A DNA stretch of 64,000 bases from Heyndrickxia camelliae (lineage in GTDB: Bacteria; Bacillota; Bacilli; Bacillales; Bacillaceae_C). The stretch's first letter is position 1, and the number at the start of each line of letters is the position of its first letter. The position numbers and the translations under genes were made by a program. The notes under the pieces were generated by a model that was not told the origin of the DNA, did no database searches, and saw only the letters and a program-made list of their open reading frames with translations. The stretch is taken from contig NZ_PIQO01000004.1 of NCBI RefSeq assembly GCF_002844575.1, positions 248,001 through 312,000 on the forward strand, read 5' to 3'. Shown here piece after piece: positions 30,002 to 38,644 of this stretch.

Positions 30002-30949
30002 CTAATCAATGTAAAATTCTGATGCTTTCAATTGATGGATTAGTTTTTTGGCAAACCAGTTTTTTATCACTGAAATATCTGCTTCCTTGTATTCATAAAA
30101 TCCTTTCCCTGATTTCATCCCTAATTTGCCTTCTGCTACTTTTTGCCTAAGCAGCTCATTAGCTTGCTGGGAATGATCCATAACCTTTAGGAGGTTGTCC
30201 CCGACTGTGCACCAAATATCAAGTCCACCTAAATCGGCAATCTCTAATTGTCCAGTTGTTGCATATCGGAATGCCGGGCCAAACTTTAGTGCTTTATCAA
30301 TATCGTCCGAGGTCGCTACCCCCATTTCCATTAGGGAGAAAACTTCCCGTGCAATGCCTTGTTGTATTCTGTTTGCAATAAGACCAGGTATATCTTTCAG
30401 AACCTTCACCGTTTGTTTTTTGATAGATTGATATAATTGTTCTACTTCCTTAAACAGATGATTCGGCATATTGCCAAAATAAGATAGCTCTACTAGTGGC
30501 ATCAAGTGAGCTGGATTATACCAGTGATTGATGATGACTCGTTCTTTCCGCTGTTCACTAATTTGCTCCACCATTTTGGTTAAACTCAAACTTGATGTAT
30601 TGCTAGCCAATATCGTATGTGCAGGACAATATTCATCCAATTTCTTAAAAAGCCCTTGTTTTAGCTCTAAAATTTCCGGAATGGCCTCAATAACATAATC
30701 ACGATCTTTGACTGCTTCTTTTAAATCTATAAATATAGAAATCCTATCAAGCGTTAACCCTACAGAGTGTGGATTGATAAAGCTTTCTTGAGCGAGTATA
30801 TGAAGTTCTTCTTCGATTTCTTTTAAAGCTGCCTTTAATTTCTTCTCGTCTGTATCATATAAATGAACGTCATAACCATACATGGCAAAAGCTTCTGCAA
30901 TGCCATGCCCCATTGTACCTGCACCAATGACCGCTATTTTTTTAATCAT
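30002..30949 (-). CDS. 3-hydroxyacyl-CoA dehydrogenase-family protein (hydroxy-acid 3-dehydrogenase-like)
   Basis: 315-residue NAD-dependent dehydrogenase. The Rossmann motif is 'IAVIGAGTMGHGIAEAFA', with Asp at the NAD-ribose position ('HLYDTDE'). Catalytic region features are 'ASNTSSLSLTKM' and 'NHWYNPAHLMPLVEL' (His-Asn), then 'IPGLIANRIQQGIAREV' and 'GPAFRYATTGQLEIADLGGLD'. Relatives include L-3-hydroxybutyryl-CoA dehydrogenase, L-gulonate 3-dehydrogenase and L-carnitine dehydrogenase. Next to a beta-keto acid cleavage enzyme it probably oxidises a 3-hydroxy acid to the 3-keto acid that BKACE cleaves. CoA dependence is not evident. Confidence 0.85.
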   Translation of the reverse strand: MIKKIAVIGAGTMGHGIAEAFAMYGYDVHLYDTDEKKLKAALKEIEEELHILAQESFINPHSVGLTLDRISIFIDLKEAVKDRDYVIEAIPEILELKQGLFKKLDEYCPAHTILASNTSSLSLTKMVEQISEQRKERVIINHWYNPAHLMPLVELSYFGNMPNHLFKEVEQLYQSIKKQTVKVLKDIPGLIANRIQQGIAREVFSLMEMGVATSDDIDKALKFGPAFRYATTGQLEIADLGGLDIWCTVGDNLLKVMDHSQQANELLRQKVAEGKLGMKSGKGFYEYKEADISVIKNWFAKKLIHQLKASEFYID

Positions 30950-30997
30950 GTTCTCTCCACTTTCTATACTATTTTTCTTTGAAAAACAAATAGAAGC

Positions 30998-32029
30998 TTA
31001 TCCTTTGATGCAACTCGAATCAAAATGTTTAATATTGTCATTGAACGTTGGAGGATACCCTTTTTCCTCCGCTTTTTTCACTAATGTAACAACTAAATCA
31101 TTGTACGGAGTTTTAATACCTGCTTCTTTCCCCTTTTTACTGACAAAACCGTTGATAAAGTCGATTTCGCTCTTTCTATTTTTCTCCAAGTCTTGTAACA
31201 TACTTGCCTTCGTTTGACTGTGCGGTGTCCAAACCTCTCGGTAAAAGTCCATTTTATTTGGTATATCATTTTCATCCTGGAGCTCTAGAAACTCCATATC
31301 TTTTCCTTGCATTACTTCCAATTTAATGCCGTGTGCATGTGCAACTTTGATCGTTTCATCTGCAATATGGGCTAAGCTAAACATTGCCTTCTCACTAGCT
31401 AATACATCCCCAAATCGGCAGCCTAACGCAGCAGACATCCCACTAAAGGTTGCATTCATTAACAACTTTGCCCATTTGATGCCCATGATATTATCGGAGA
31501 TATGACAATGACCGACTAGATCCAGTACTTTTTTTACTTCCTGAAGACGTGGAGTGATGGATCCATCTAACTCGCCAATGTCAAATGCATAACTCTTAAG
31601 AGTATGTTCTTCCGTTGCAAGTTCTGAAACACCAGGTCCTAACCATGTTGCACCAAACCCTACTACGCCTCCAATTGTTCTTTCGCGTCCGATATAAGAT
31701 GCTACAAAATCTTCCGGTACACCGTTTTGTAACGTACAAACGATACTGTCGGAATGCAGATGCGGAAGTATTTCATCTAAAGTCGCTTGGTTGTATACCT
31801 GTTTTGTTAGTAAAAAGACCAAATCATACTCACCGGTCAATTCTTCAGGTAACAATGCCTTTACTGGTACTTGAAGATTGATAAAACCAGTTATCTTTGC
31901 ACCGGATTGGTTTAATGCATCTACGTGTTCCTTGTTGATATCTATTAAATCTACTTGTTGTCCTCCTGCGGTAATCATGGCTCCAATTATCGTACCTAAG
32001 GAACCTGAACCCATGATAGCAACTCTCAT
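30998..32029 (-). CDS. Ketopantoate reductase-like (PanE/ApbA family) oxidoreductase
   Basis: 343-residue PanE/ApbA-family NADPH-dependent reductase. The N-terminal motif is 'VAIMGSGSLGTIIGAMI' (GxGxxG), followed by 'LLTKQVYNQATL', 'CTLQNGVPEDF' and 'IGGVVGFGATWLGPGV'. The C-terminal half has 'GIKWAKLLMNATFSGMSAA' (conserved Lys and Asn) and 'TKASMLQDLEKNRKSEIDFI' with 'NGFV', which match the catalytic and pantoate-binding region. In this operon it is more likely a catabolic 2-hydroxy/2-keto acid oxidoreductase than a pantothenate biosynthesis enzyme. ATG start with AGGAGG upstream. Confidence 0.85.
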   Translation of the reverse strand: MRVAIMGSGSLGTIIGAMITAGGQQVDLIDINKEHVDALNQSGAKITGFINLQVPVKALLPEELTGEYDLVFLLTKQVYNQATLDEILPHLHSDSIVCTLQNGVPEDFVASYIGRERTIGGVVGFGATWLGPGVSELATEEHTLKSYAFDIGELDGSITPRLQEVKKVLDLVGHCHISDNIMGIKWAKLLMNATFSGMSAALGCRFGDVLASEKAMFSLAHIADETIKVAHAHGIKLEVMQGKDMEFLELQDENDIPNKMDFYREVWTPHSQTKASMLQDLEKNRKSEIDFINGFVSKKGKEAGIKTPYNDLVVTLVKKAEEKGYPPTFNDNIKHFDSSCIKG

Positions 32030-32152
32030 AAGTGCTCCTCCTTGTTGAATGTGGTTGACAGGATTATGAATCCAGATTTATTGATGGGTTCAACTTTACC
32101 CTTAAAAATCGCTTCAAAAATGTAATCGATTACAATATCCTTTATAAGTCAT

Positions 32153-33013
32153 TTACTTTACTACTTCAGACTCATTGTTTAATGTTTGACTACTTAATTG
32201 ATCCAAGCCTAATATTTTCCTTGCCTCATTCGGAGTGGCTACTTCTCTTCCTAAAATACCAGACAAATCTACGATTCTATCAACAAATTGAGCATTTGTT
32301 TTCGCTAATTCCCCTTTTCGGAAATAAACACTATCCTCCATACCTACGCGGACATGTCCTCCCATTAAAATACTCATGGTATTAATCGTTAATTGGTCCT
32401 TACTTGCCCCAATTGCGGACCATGTGGAACCTTGGGGAATACTTTCAGATAGGAACAGTAAGTTTTTTGGTGTTGCTGGCATTCCTCCATGTATGCCCAG
32501 AACGAATTGAAAATGAAATGGTGGATCCATAAGACCCTTTTTGATAATCCTCTTCGTATTTTCAATCATCCCTACATCGAAAACTTCAATTTCGGGCTTA
32601 ATGCGATTTTCTTTCAATTTTGCAGCCAAACGCTCTAAAAAAGTCGGTGTATTATGGAAAACACCAGATCCGAAATTCAAAGTACCCGCATCAAATGTTG
32701 CCATTTCAGAGCACAGTTCACAAACTCGCAGACGATCTTCATCGTTCATGACAATACCGCCGGCTGTTGTTAAGTTGATAATGATATCACATTTATCCTG
32801 GATACGATCCACTACTTCTCTGTAAGTATTTAAATCAAGTGTATTGTTACCGCTTTCATCCCTTACGTGAATATGAGCGATAGACGCACCTGCTTGCCAA
32901 GCTTCATAAACAGAATCCGCAATTTCCTTCGGTGAAAGCGGCAAATATGGTGTATGTTCGCGTGTTGTCTGTGATCCAGTCGGAGCAACGGTAATGATTA
33001 ATTTTTCCAACAT
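32153..33013 (-). CDS. Beta-keto acid cleavage enzyme (BKACE, DUF849)
   Basis: 286-residue TIM-barrel enzyme of the 3-keto-5-aminohexanoate cleavage (Kce) family. Zinc ligands His47 and His49 are visible in 'IAHIHVRD', preceded by 'APTGSQTTREHTPYLP' and followed by 'INLTTAGG', 'NFGSGVFHNTPTFLE' and 'LGIHGGMPATPKNL'. BKACEs condense a beta-keto acid with acetyl-CoA to give acetoacetate plus a new acyl-CoA. It is the first enzyme gene of an operon controlled by two CGAAACGTTTCG sites. The keto acid is unknown; neighbours suggest it is made by oxidation of an imported hydroxy acid. Confidence 0.9.
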   Translation of the reverse strand: MLEKLIITVAPTGSQTTREHTPYLPLSPKEIADSVYEAWQAGASIAHIHVRDESGNNTLDLNTYREVVDRIQDKCDIIINLTTAGGIVMNDEDRLRVCELCSEMATFDAGTLNFGSGVFHNTPTFLERLAAKLKENRIKPEIEVFDVGMIENTKRIIKKGLMDPPFHFQFVLGIHGGMPATPKNLLFLSESIPQGSTWSAIGASKDQLTINTMSILMGGHVRVGMEDSVYFRKGELAKTNAQFVDRIVDLSGILGREVATPNEARKILGLDQLSSQTLNNESEVVK

Positions 33014-33046
33014 AATTCCTCCTTAAGGAAAATGGATGTAATATAA

Positions 33047-33058
33047 CGAAACGTTTCG
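33047..33058. promoter_or_regulatory. LacI-type operator 1 (CGAAACGTTTCG)
   Basis: Perfect 12-bp palindrome lying 34 bp upstream of the BKACE start and embedded in AACGAAACGTTTCGCTAAA. The identical 19-mer occurs again at operator 2, 173 bp away. It fits the GAAACGTTTC consensus typical of LacI/GalR-family repressors. Confidence 0.75.
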
Positions 33059-33219
33059 CTAAAAAGTGAAAAATAAACAGTAATCTAAAACCCCTATTTT
33101 TTGAAGTTTATCTTCTTTTGACTTCTAAATTATACTATTTTGAGTAGTTTTCTTATGCAAATAGGAAAAACTTAAATGCTCATACGGAATTAAAATGTAT
33201 ATAACAACATATTTTTCAA

Positions 33220-33231
33220 CGAAACGTTTCG
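33220..33231. promoter_or_regulatory. LacI-type operator 2 (CGAAACGTTTCG)
   Basis: Second perfect copy of the palindrome, in the same 19-bp context as operator 1. Two operators 173 bp apart could support DNA looping by a tetrameric or cooperative repressor. Confidence 0.75.
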
Positions 33232-33456
33232 CTAAATATGAATTAAGTATAATTTACTAATGGAATGAAAATCAATCTTTTTTTCTAATTTAATCAAATT
33301 TTTTACACTATTCTTAAAAATGGAATGAGAGGAGATGCAAAGAGTTACTTATTCTTTATAGAGGAGAAATTTTATAGAAGAGCAAAATTCCCAGCCCAGA
33401 TAAGATGGACTGGAATGCTCAAAAAAGGATATTTAGATGAGATTAAACGAGGTTAT

Positions 33457-34476
33457 TCATTGTACCCAATGTTTTTTCTCGTACCCACAGCTTTCGCGAA
33501 CAACTAAAGATGGTGTTAATATAATCTGTCTAGGTGTGATTTCATGCTTTTCCTTAATTATCTGCAAAAGCAATTCCATGGATAACTTACCCATTTCATA
33601 TGTAGAATGATCGACACTGGATAAAGGAACGAGAAAATTCTCAGAAAAAGCACTATTATCATTTCCAATGACTGCAATATCTTCCGGAACACGAATTCCG
33701 GCTTCCCGTAGACCTTTAATCACCCCGAATGCTACTACGTCACTTACTGCACATATAGCATCTGGTAATGCATCTACTTCTTTGAGCATCTTTTTTACGT
33801 TAGTGTATCCCGATTCCAGAGTATATTCCCCTTCAAAGATGAGCGTTGGATCCACTTCTAAACCATTTTGATTCATGCAGCTTATAAATCCGGATCTTCT
33901 TTCCCTTGCTGTATTAATTTTTAAATTCCCTCCAAAAAAGGCAATTCTTTTATATCCTTGACCTACTAAATGATTTACAGCTAATTCTGTACTCAATATA
34001 TTATTAATACCAACAAAATTTTTATCATAAAAAGGAGGTTTTCGATTGATTAAAACGTATTTCAACCCAGTTTTTTCGATTTCTTTTAAATCTTCCGTTG
34101 TTGCGATATTAGCTAAGAGAAGACCGTCTATCTGCTTCTCCAACATTAGTTCTAAATAAGTAGAAATTCTCCTATGTTCATTGGAGGTATTGCATAGGAT
34201 AACATTAAAATTATGATCAAATGCTACATCCTCAATCCCTTTAATCATTGGCGGATAGAATGGATTTAAGATATCGGTCACGATGACCCCAATGGTGTTC
34301 GTGCTTTTCTTTTTTAAGCTCCGTGCGACAGCATTCGGTCTGTAATTAAGTTCTGCAATTGCGTCTTGTACTCTTTTAGTAAGTTCAGGACTGACATATG
34401 CTGATTGATTAATTACTGCTGATACTGTGGACAGTGAAACATTAGCTTTTTTGGAAATGTCCTTCATCGTTGCCAT
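33457..34476 (-). CDS. LacI/GalR-family transcriptional repressor
   Basis: 339-residue repressor. The N-terminus is a classical LacI HTH ('MKDISKKANVSLSTVSAVIN', residues 4-23) followed by 'AIAELNYRPNAVARSLKKKST' hinge helix (leucine-hinge region) and a periplasmic-binding-protein-like sensor ('IGVIVTDILNPFYPPMIKG', 'DGLLLAN', 'AVSDVVAFGVIKGL', 'VIGNDNS'). It lies upstream of the BKACE operon and in the same orientation, about 440 bp from the first enzyme gene, and the palindromes between them are likely its binding sites. The effector is unknown, possibly the hydroxy acid or its keto product. Confidence 0.92.
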   Translation of the reverse strand: MATMKDISKKANVSLSTVSAVINQSAYVSPELTKRVQDAIAELNYRPNAVARSLKKKSTNTIGVIVTDILNPFYPPMIKGIEDVAFDHNFNVILCNTSNEHRRISTYLELMLEKQIDGLLLANIATTEDLKEIEKTGLKYVLINRKPPFYDKNFVGINNILSTELAVNHLVGQGYKRIAFFGGNLKINTARERRSGFISCMNQNGLEVDPTLIFEGEYTLESGYTNVKKMLKEVDALPDAICAVSDVVAFGVIKGLREAGIRVPEDIAVIGNDNSAFSENFLVPLSSVDHSTYEMGKLSMELLLQIIKEKHEITPRQIILTPSLVVRESCGYEKKHWVQ

Positions 34477-34493
34477 CTATAAAACCTCCGTGC

Positions 34494-34505
34494 AAAACGT
34501 TTCGA
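34494..34505. promoter_or_regulatory. Imperfect LacI-type operator at the repressor's own promoter
   Basis: AAAACGTTTCGA lies 18 bp upstream of the LacI-family start codon and resembles the two perfect operators (one arm changed). This is the usual arrangement for autorepression. Tentative. Confidence 0.5.
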
Positions 34506-34774
34506 TATATATGTAATGTAAACTATATTTAGAACGTTTGCAATTTAAAACAAATATTGTATATGCAGGAAATAATAGTGACAGTCGTATGTACCTTACG
34601 GTGAAATAGTTTAATATTATTGGGAATCACGGTTAAATAGATAAATTAACTCTGGACGGAAATGCCTAGTTTAAGAAATAGGAGTAAAGACAAGATGTAT
34701 AAAATGAAGAATTAAATATAAGTATCCTTTTCGGAGCACCTTGTTTTGCACCGGTAACCTTGCTCTTGATTCAT
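34506..34774. other. Intergenic region upstream of the repressor
   Basis: AT-rich, about 270 bp. No gene recognised; it contains the promoter of the LacI-type gene and a second ACGTTTGCA half-site near 34537. Confidence 0.4.
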
Positions 34775-34972
34775 TTATTGAGTGCTATAAAATAGCACAT
34801 CTAAGGGAAGTATTCCATATACTCCCCCATCTTCACCTCCTGCTAGGTACTCTTGAAATCGAGCTAATACCATGAATTTCTCATCATACGATTCTATTTT
34901 TCTAAGATAAGGAGTGATCTCCTCTTTCCAATTGTCCGTTGTTATTTGTATACGAAAGGAAGTCGTTTTAAA
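34775..34972 (-). pseudogene. Unidentified gene remnant (65-residue frame)
   Basis: A minus-strand frame without a start or RBS reads 'TTDNWKEEITPYLRKIESYD' then 'EKFMVLARFQEYLAGGEDGG' and ends 'ILPLDVLFYSTQ' at a TAA (34775-34777), with a stop immediately upstream. The amino-acid composition looks like real protein rather than chance. Family not recognised; probably the 3' end of a decayed gene. Confidence 0.35.
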
Positions 34973-35147
34973 TTAATCTGTGTCCATCTATACCATGAAC
35001 CCAGCTAAAAAACCTTATTAAAAAAGCACCCATGGATCTGGATGCTACTGCAATCTATTCCCTTGAAGAATGCATAAAGGTTTCCCAAAATACCTTATGT
35101 CTCCTCATTTTAAACGTTCATTTAAAATCAAGAAGCATAAACAGCAC

Positions 35148-35624
35148 TCATCCAACCCTTTTGTCTAACAATTCATTCGCCTGACTTTCCGTGATTCCTC
35201 TAATAATGCCCAGTTCACTAGTGAAGATTTTCCGTGCGTTGTCTAGCATTTGCTTTTCACTTGCATTGAGAGGTTTCTTTTTGTTTAAGCGCATTAAATC
35301 ACGTACAACTTCTGCTCCCTCTTGAAAATCACCCGTTCTCAACTTCTCCGTATTAATCTTGTATCTTTCTTTCATGGAAAGATTTGTGTCTGTTTCACCG
35401 TGTTGAAAGATGTCCAAAACGTGTTTAAGTGTAGGTTCATCTGCAACCAAGCGAATGCGTGATTTTTGTACTTTGTCAACAGGTACCATTACTTGCAATC
35501 GTTTGAAAGGCATACTTATCATATAATACCTATGTTTCTGACCTAGAATTTCCTTTTCTTCTATTGCTTCAATGAGACCTGCACCTTGCATTGGATAAAC
35601 AATGGAATCTCCAACATGAAACAT
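35148..35624 (-). CDS. CarD/CdnL-family RNA polymerase-binding regulator
   Basis: 158-residue protein. The N-terminal Tudor-like RNA polymerase interaction domain ('FHVGDSIVYPMQGAGLIEAI', 'YYMISMPFKRLQVMVPVDKV') is followed by a C-terminal helical DNA-binding domain ('KINTEKLRTGDFQEGAEVVRDL', 'LNKKKPLNASEKQMLDNA'). CarD/CdnL proteins bind the beta subunit and stabilise open complexes. The length matches the family (about 160). It stands alone between a remnant and repeat copy B; ATG start with GGAGGTG upstream. In Bacillus, CdnL homologues are usually non-essential regulators. Confidence 0.9.
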   Translation of the reverse strand: MFHVGDSIVYPMQGAGLIEAIEEKEILGQKHRYYMISMPFKRLQVMVPVDKVQKSRIRLVADEPTLKHVLDIFQHGETDTNLSMKERYKINTEKLRTGDFQEGAEVVRDLMRLNKKKPLNASEKQMLDNARKIFTSELGIIRGITESQANELLDKRVG

Positions 35625-35932
35625 CTAGAACACCTCCGAATTTAAAGCCTCCTTTATTATAACACACATAATATTTTTATCAAAATTTTTATTATAACAT
35701 TATCAAATATAATTATTCAATATTTTTGTCGGTAAAATCTTTGTTATTCATGTTGGTTTTATTTTCCAACAAGTAATCCACTATGATGAAGGATTTGTGA
35801 ACTATTGATGATCCATTTTCCTTTCGTACTATCATGAACTGTAATGGAAGAAATAAGAGTTACCAATTTATATATTCGTTATCTTCCACTTTAGTACGCC
35901 CAAAGCAACCCTCGCGAAAATAATTAGCATCA
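35625..35932. other. Intergenic region upstream of the CarD-like gene
   Basis: About 310 bp, AT-rich, no open frame with RBS. It carries the CarD-like gene promoter region and ends at repeat copy B. Confidence 0.4.
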
Positions 35933-36062
35933 GAGGCTAGGACATAAGTAAAAAAATCATTGAAATTGGTTAAATCTACGAAAGCAAAAACGCATGAAAT
36001 CAAGGTTTTTAAATTTGATTTCATGCGTTTTTTTGATTTTCACTGCGTTGTGTCCCAGCCTC
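35933..36062. repeat. 130-bp dispersed inverted-repeat element, copy B
   Basis: Reverse-complement copy of the element at 19461-19589, sharing terminal inverted repeats GAGGCTAGGACA/TGTCCCAGCCTC and the 18-bp hairpin core. By eye the two copies differ by four substitutions and one single-base insertion. It sits 145 bp upstream of the carboxypeptidase start. Together the two copies form an inverted pair bracketing 16.3 kb. Confidence 0.85.
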
Positions 36063-36206
36063 AATATTTGTTGATAGAAACTTTAGATAGACGAAATATT
36101 TGTTGAAAGAAACATGTCCTTTGAAATTAATTTCCGACATAATATTCTAAATAATTAGATTAGAATTAAAATTGCATTAAAAAGAAATGAAAATTTGGAG
36201 GTGCGT

Positions 36207-38609
36207 ATGAAAGTGCGAAAAAAAAGGAATTGGAAAAAGAATATAATGGTCCTGGCCACCATGACCGTCCTTGGTATCTCGGTTCTCTATCCCGGTCTGA
36301 GCGCCCCCTCTAAGGCAGATGAGACGGATTTGCCCATTCCAAAAGAGGAAACCGTCTCGATTGTAACTCTCCAGGTACCAAATGAACAAGCCAAGGACAA
36401 GTTGTTGGAGGTGGGGATTGACTTAACAGAGCACATTACGAAAAAAAATGGAATGTATGAAGTGGATGCCGTTGTTACCCCATCCGAGTTAACAATGCTT
36501 GCAAGCTATGGTATCAAGGCGAAGGAAACAGTGTTTACAAAAGAACAATGGAATGCCAGGGTGGCAGAAAGACAGGAAGCCGTTCAACTTCAGTCTAGCT
36601 TAACGGCTACAGAAGATTCTGTAAAAATTTTACGTGCCAATCATTTTACCAATCAATCCGGTACCTTCCTCTATATCGAGGCAAAAACCAGTGCTGGAGA
36701 AACCGCCAGCACCGCCCTTAAAGCTACCTGGACAGAGAACGGAGCGGAACAATCCGCGACTTTATTAAGATTTGTAGACGCCGAAAAGTATATGTATCAC
36801 TATTTACTTCTGCCGATTAGCGCCATTCCGGCTTCCGTAACAATTGACAGCAATCTTGGGGGATCTGCTTCAAGTGCAGTGACACAATGGCTGGGAGCTG
36901 ATAAGCCAGGCACCCCGCAAACAACCTATGTCACGGACTTTATCGACCATTATATGGCACCAAATGAATTGTACGAGCGTATCGTCAAGCTCGCAAAAGA
37001 GTTTCCTGATTTAGTAGAAATCATTGATATGCCGAATAAAACGAAAGGTTATAGACGGCTTGCCCAGGCGACTATCGGTTCAACTACTAATACTTCTGTT
37101 GTCGTTTCCTCAAAAGCATGGGGTCACGAAGGCGGAAATGAGATATCAGTTGAATTCAAAAATCCTGGTGCCAATAATACTCCTCTTCATGTAACAGTTA
37201 AAAACAAAAAAATAATAGTAGATTTGGCCACCGATTCTTCAGGTAAAAGCATAAGTACGGCAAAACAAGTAGTGGATGCCCTAAATTCACATGCTGACAG
37301 TCTGGTAACCGCGACAACATACCGTGGCAATAGCGGAACCGGTGTTGTTTCACCGGCAACTGCAAATTTAACCGATAATTTAAAAGCTCCTGCAAATGTT
37401 TCCCGTGATCCGTTCACAGTTAAAGCCATCCGCATTGGCAAACACAGTGATGGCTCTAAGCCAGGCGTTCTTGGATATGCTCAAGAACATGCCCGCGAAT
37501 GGGTAACACCTCTTGTCACGATTGAAACAGCTGAGAGGTTACTGCGCAACTATGATCATGATGCTGAAACAAAAAAACTTGTTAATAATCTAGATATTTT
37601 CTTAGTACCTAGCACCAATCCGGATGGAGCCAATTATAGTTTCTATGATTACAATATGCAGCGGAAAAATATGACCAACTACTGCGGCCCAACGGAATCA
37701 GATCCAGGATACAGTACTTCTTGGGGGGTTGACATAAACCGAAACCATTCGGTCGGGTCTGCATTTGACGGCTACGTCGGGGCTTCTACTACACAATGCC
37801 GAAGCAGCACCTATGCAGGACCAGCGGAAACCTCCGAACCAGAAGCTAAGAATATAGTATGGCTGGCGGACCAATATCCAAACCTTAAGTTCGCGATGAA
37901 TATCCATAGCTACGGCGGCTACTTTATGTGGGCACCAGGGGCATATACTCCAGACCGCGTAACCCTGCCAAGCCCGGATGCCGGTCAGGATGCCTTTTAC
38001 TGGGCAGCGTCGAACACTATTTTAAACGATATTCAGGACTACCGCGGAACCGTCATTCTCCCTGGCCAAACCGGGCAAATCCCGGATGTTCTCTACTCTG
38101 CAGCGGGTAACTCAGCCGATTACCTATGGTATGAGAAAGGAATCTATGCTTGGGACTTCGAAGTTGGAGCTGATTTATGGAATAAGGATAAAAACAGATG
38201 GGAATCGGTTGGATTCCAGCCGCCGTTTTCTGAGGGTCATGAAGAGGCGATGGAATTTTCCAATGGTTTAATCGGTCTGTTAAAAGTTGCCTATAACAAT
38301 GCGAAAGACCATCAGCCGCCATCGTCTAAAGCGGTACCGGGGAACGGCAAGTATACCGGACCTGTCGAAGTGAAATTTGAAACCAGCGAGCCAGCGACAG
38401 TCTATTACACCCTTGATGGCAGTCGCCCTGATTTTCATTCGAAAAAAGTGCAGTTGAATGGAATTCGTGAATCTGCGGAAACTTTTAAAATTGACAAAAC
38501 AACCACAATCAAGTATTTCGCGGTTGACGCAGCCGGAAATATTGAGAAAAACTACAACCCGCAGAGCAAAGGAAATAATTATAACTCGCTGACAATTACA
38601 ATCAAGTAA
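36207..38609 (+). CDS. Secreted M14-family zinc carboxypeptidase with inserted beta-domain
   Basis: 800-residue exported protein. A Sec signal ('KKNIMVLATMTVLGISVLYP', after a KKRNWKK basic stretch) is followed by a propeptide, then an M14 domain with zinc ligands His428 and Glu431 ('EHAREW'), 'NTNPDG'-like 'STNPDG', Arg in 'DINRNHS', His567 ('NIHSYGG') and the general base Glu652 ('FEVGAD'). About residues 306-398 form an inserted beta-rich segment ('GGNEISVEFKNPG...', 'TAKQVVDALNSHAD'). The C-terminus (705-795) is a chitobiase-type Ig-like domain ('TVYYTLDGSRPD'). ATG at 36207 is preceded by GGAGGTG; the longer frame from a TTG at 36195 has no RBS. Confidence 0.9.
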   Translation: MKVRKKRNWKKNIMVLATMTVLGISVLYPGLSAPSKADETDLPIPKEETVSIVTLQVPNEQAKDKLLEVGIDLTEHITKKNGMYEVDAVVTPSELTMLASYGIKAKETVFTKEQWNARVAERQEAVQLQSSLTATEDSVKILRANHFTNQSGTFLYIEAKTSAGETASTALKATWTENGAEQSATLLRFVDAEKYMYHYLLLPISAIPASVTIDSNLGGSASSAVTQWLGADKPGTPQTTYVTDFIDHYMAPNELYERIVKLAKEFPDLVEIIDMPNKTKGYRRLAQATIGSTTNTSVVVSSKAWGHEGGNEISVEFKNPGANNTPLHVTVKNKKIIVDLATDSSGKSISTAKQVVDALNSHADSLVTATTYRGNSGTGVVSPATANLTDNLKAPANVSRDPFTVKAIRIGKHSDGSKPGVLGYAQEHAREWVTPLVTIETAERLLRNYDHDAETKKLVNNLDIFLVPSTNPDGANYSFYDYNMQRKNMTNYCGPTESDPGYSTSWGVDINRNHSVGSAFDGYVGASTTQCRSSTYAGPAETSEPEAKNIVWLADQYPNLKFAMNIHSYGGYFMWAPGAYTPDRVTLPSPDAGQDAFYWAASNTILNDIQDYRGTVILPGQTGQIPDVLYSAAGNSADYLWYEKGIYAWDFEVGADLWNKDKNRWESVGFQPPFSEGHEEAMEFSNGLIGLLKVAYNNAKDHQPPSSKAVPGNGKYTGPVEVKFETSEPATVYYTLDGSRPDFHSKKVQLNGIRESAETFKIDKTTTIKYFAVDAAGNIEKNYNPQSKGNNYNSLTITIK

Positions 38610-38618
38610 TCATTATAT

Positions 38619-38644
38619 AGAGTTGGCCATTCGGGGCCAACTCT
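38619..38644 (+). terminator. Rho-independent terminator of the carboxypeptidase gene
   Basis: Ten-bp stem AGAGTTGGCC / GGCCAACTCT with a 6-nt loop, followed by TACTTTTTCC, 10 bp after the stop codon. Confidence 0.8.

Noticed and set aside
30998-32029. Pantothenate-biosynthetic PanE
   Set aside because: The fold matches, but its place inside a LacI-controlled catabolic operon favours a different substrate, so the panE symbol was not given.
33325-33507. 60-residue plus-strand frame upstream of and overlapping the LacI gene end
   Set aside because: It overlaps the repressor on the opposite strand and has no recognisable similarity, though GAGAGGAG occurs near it.
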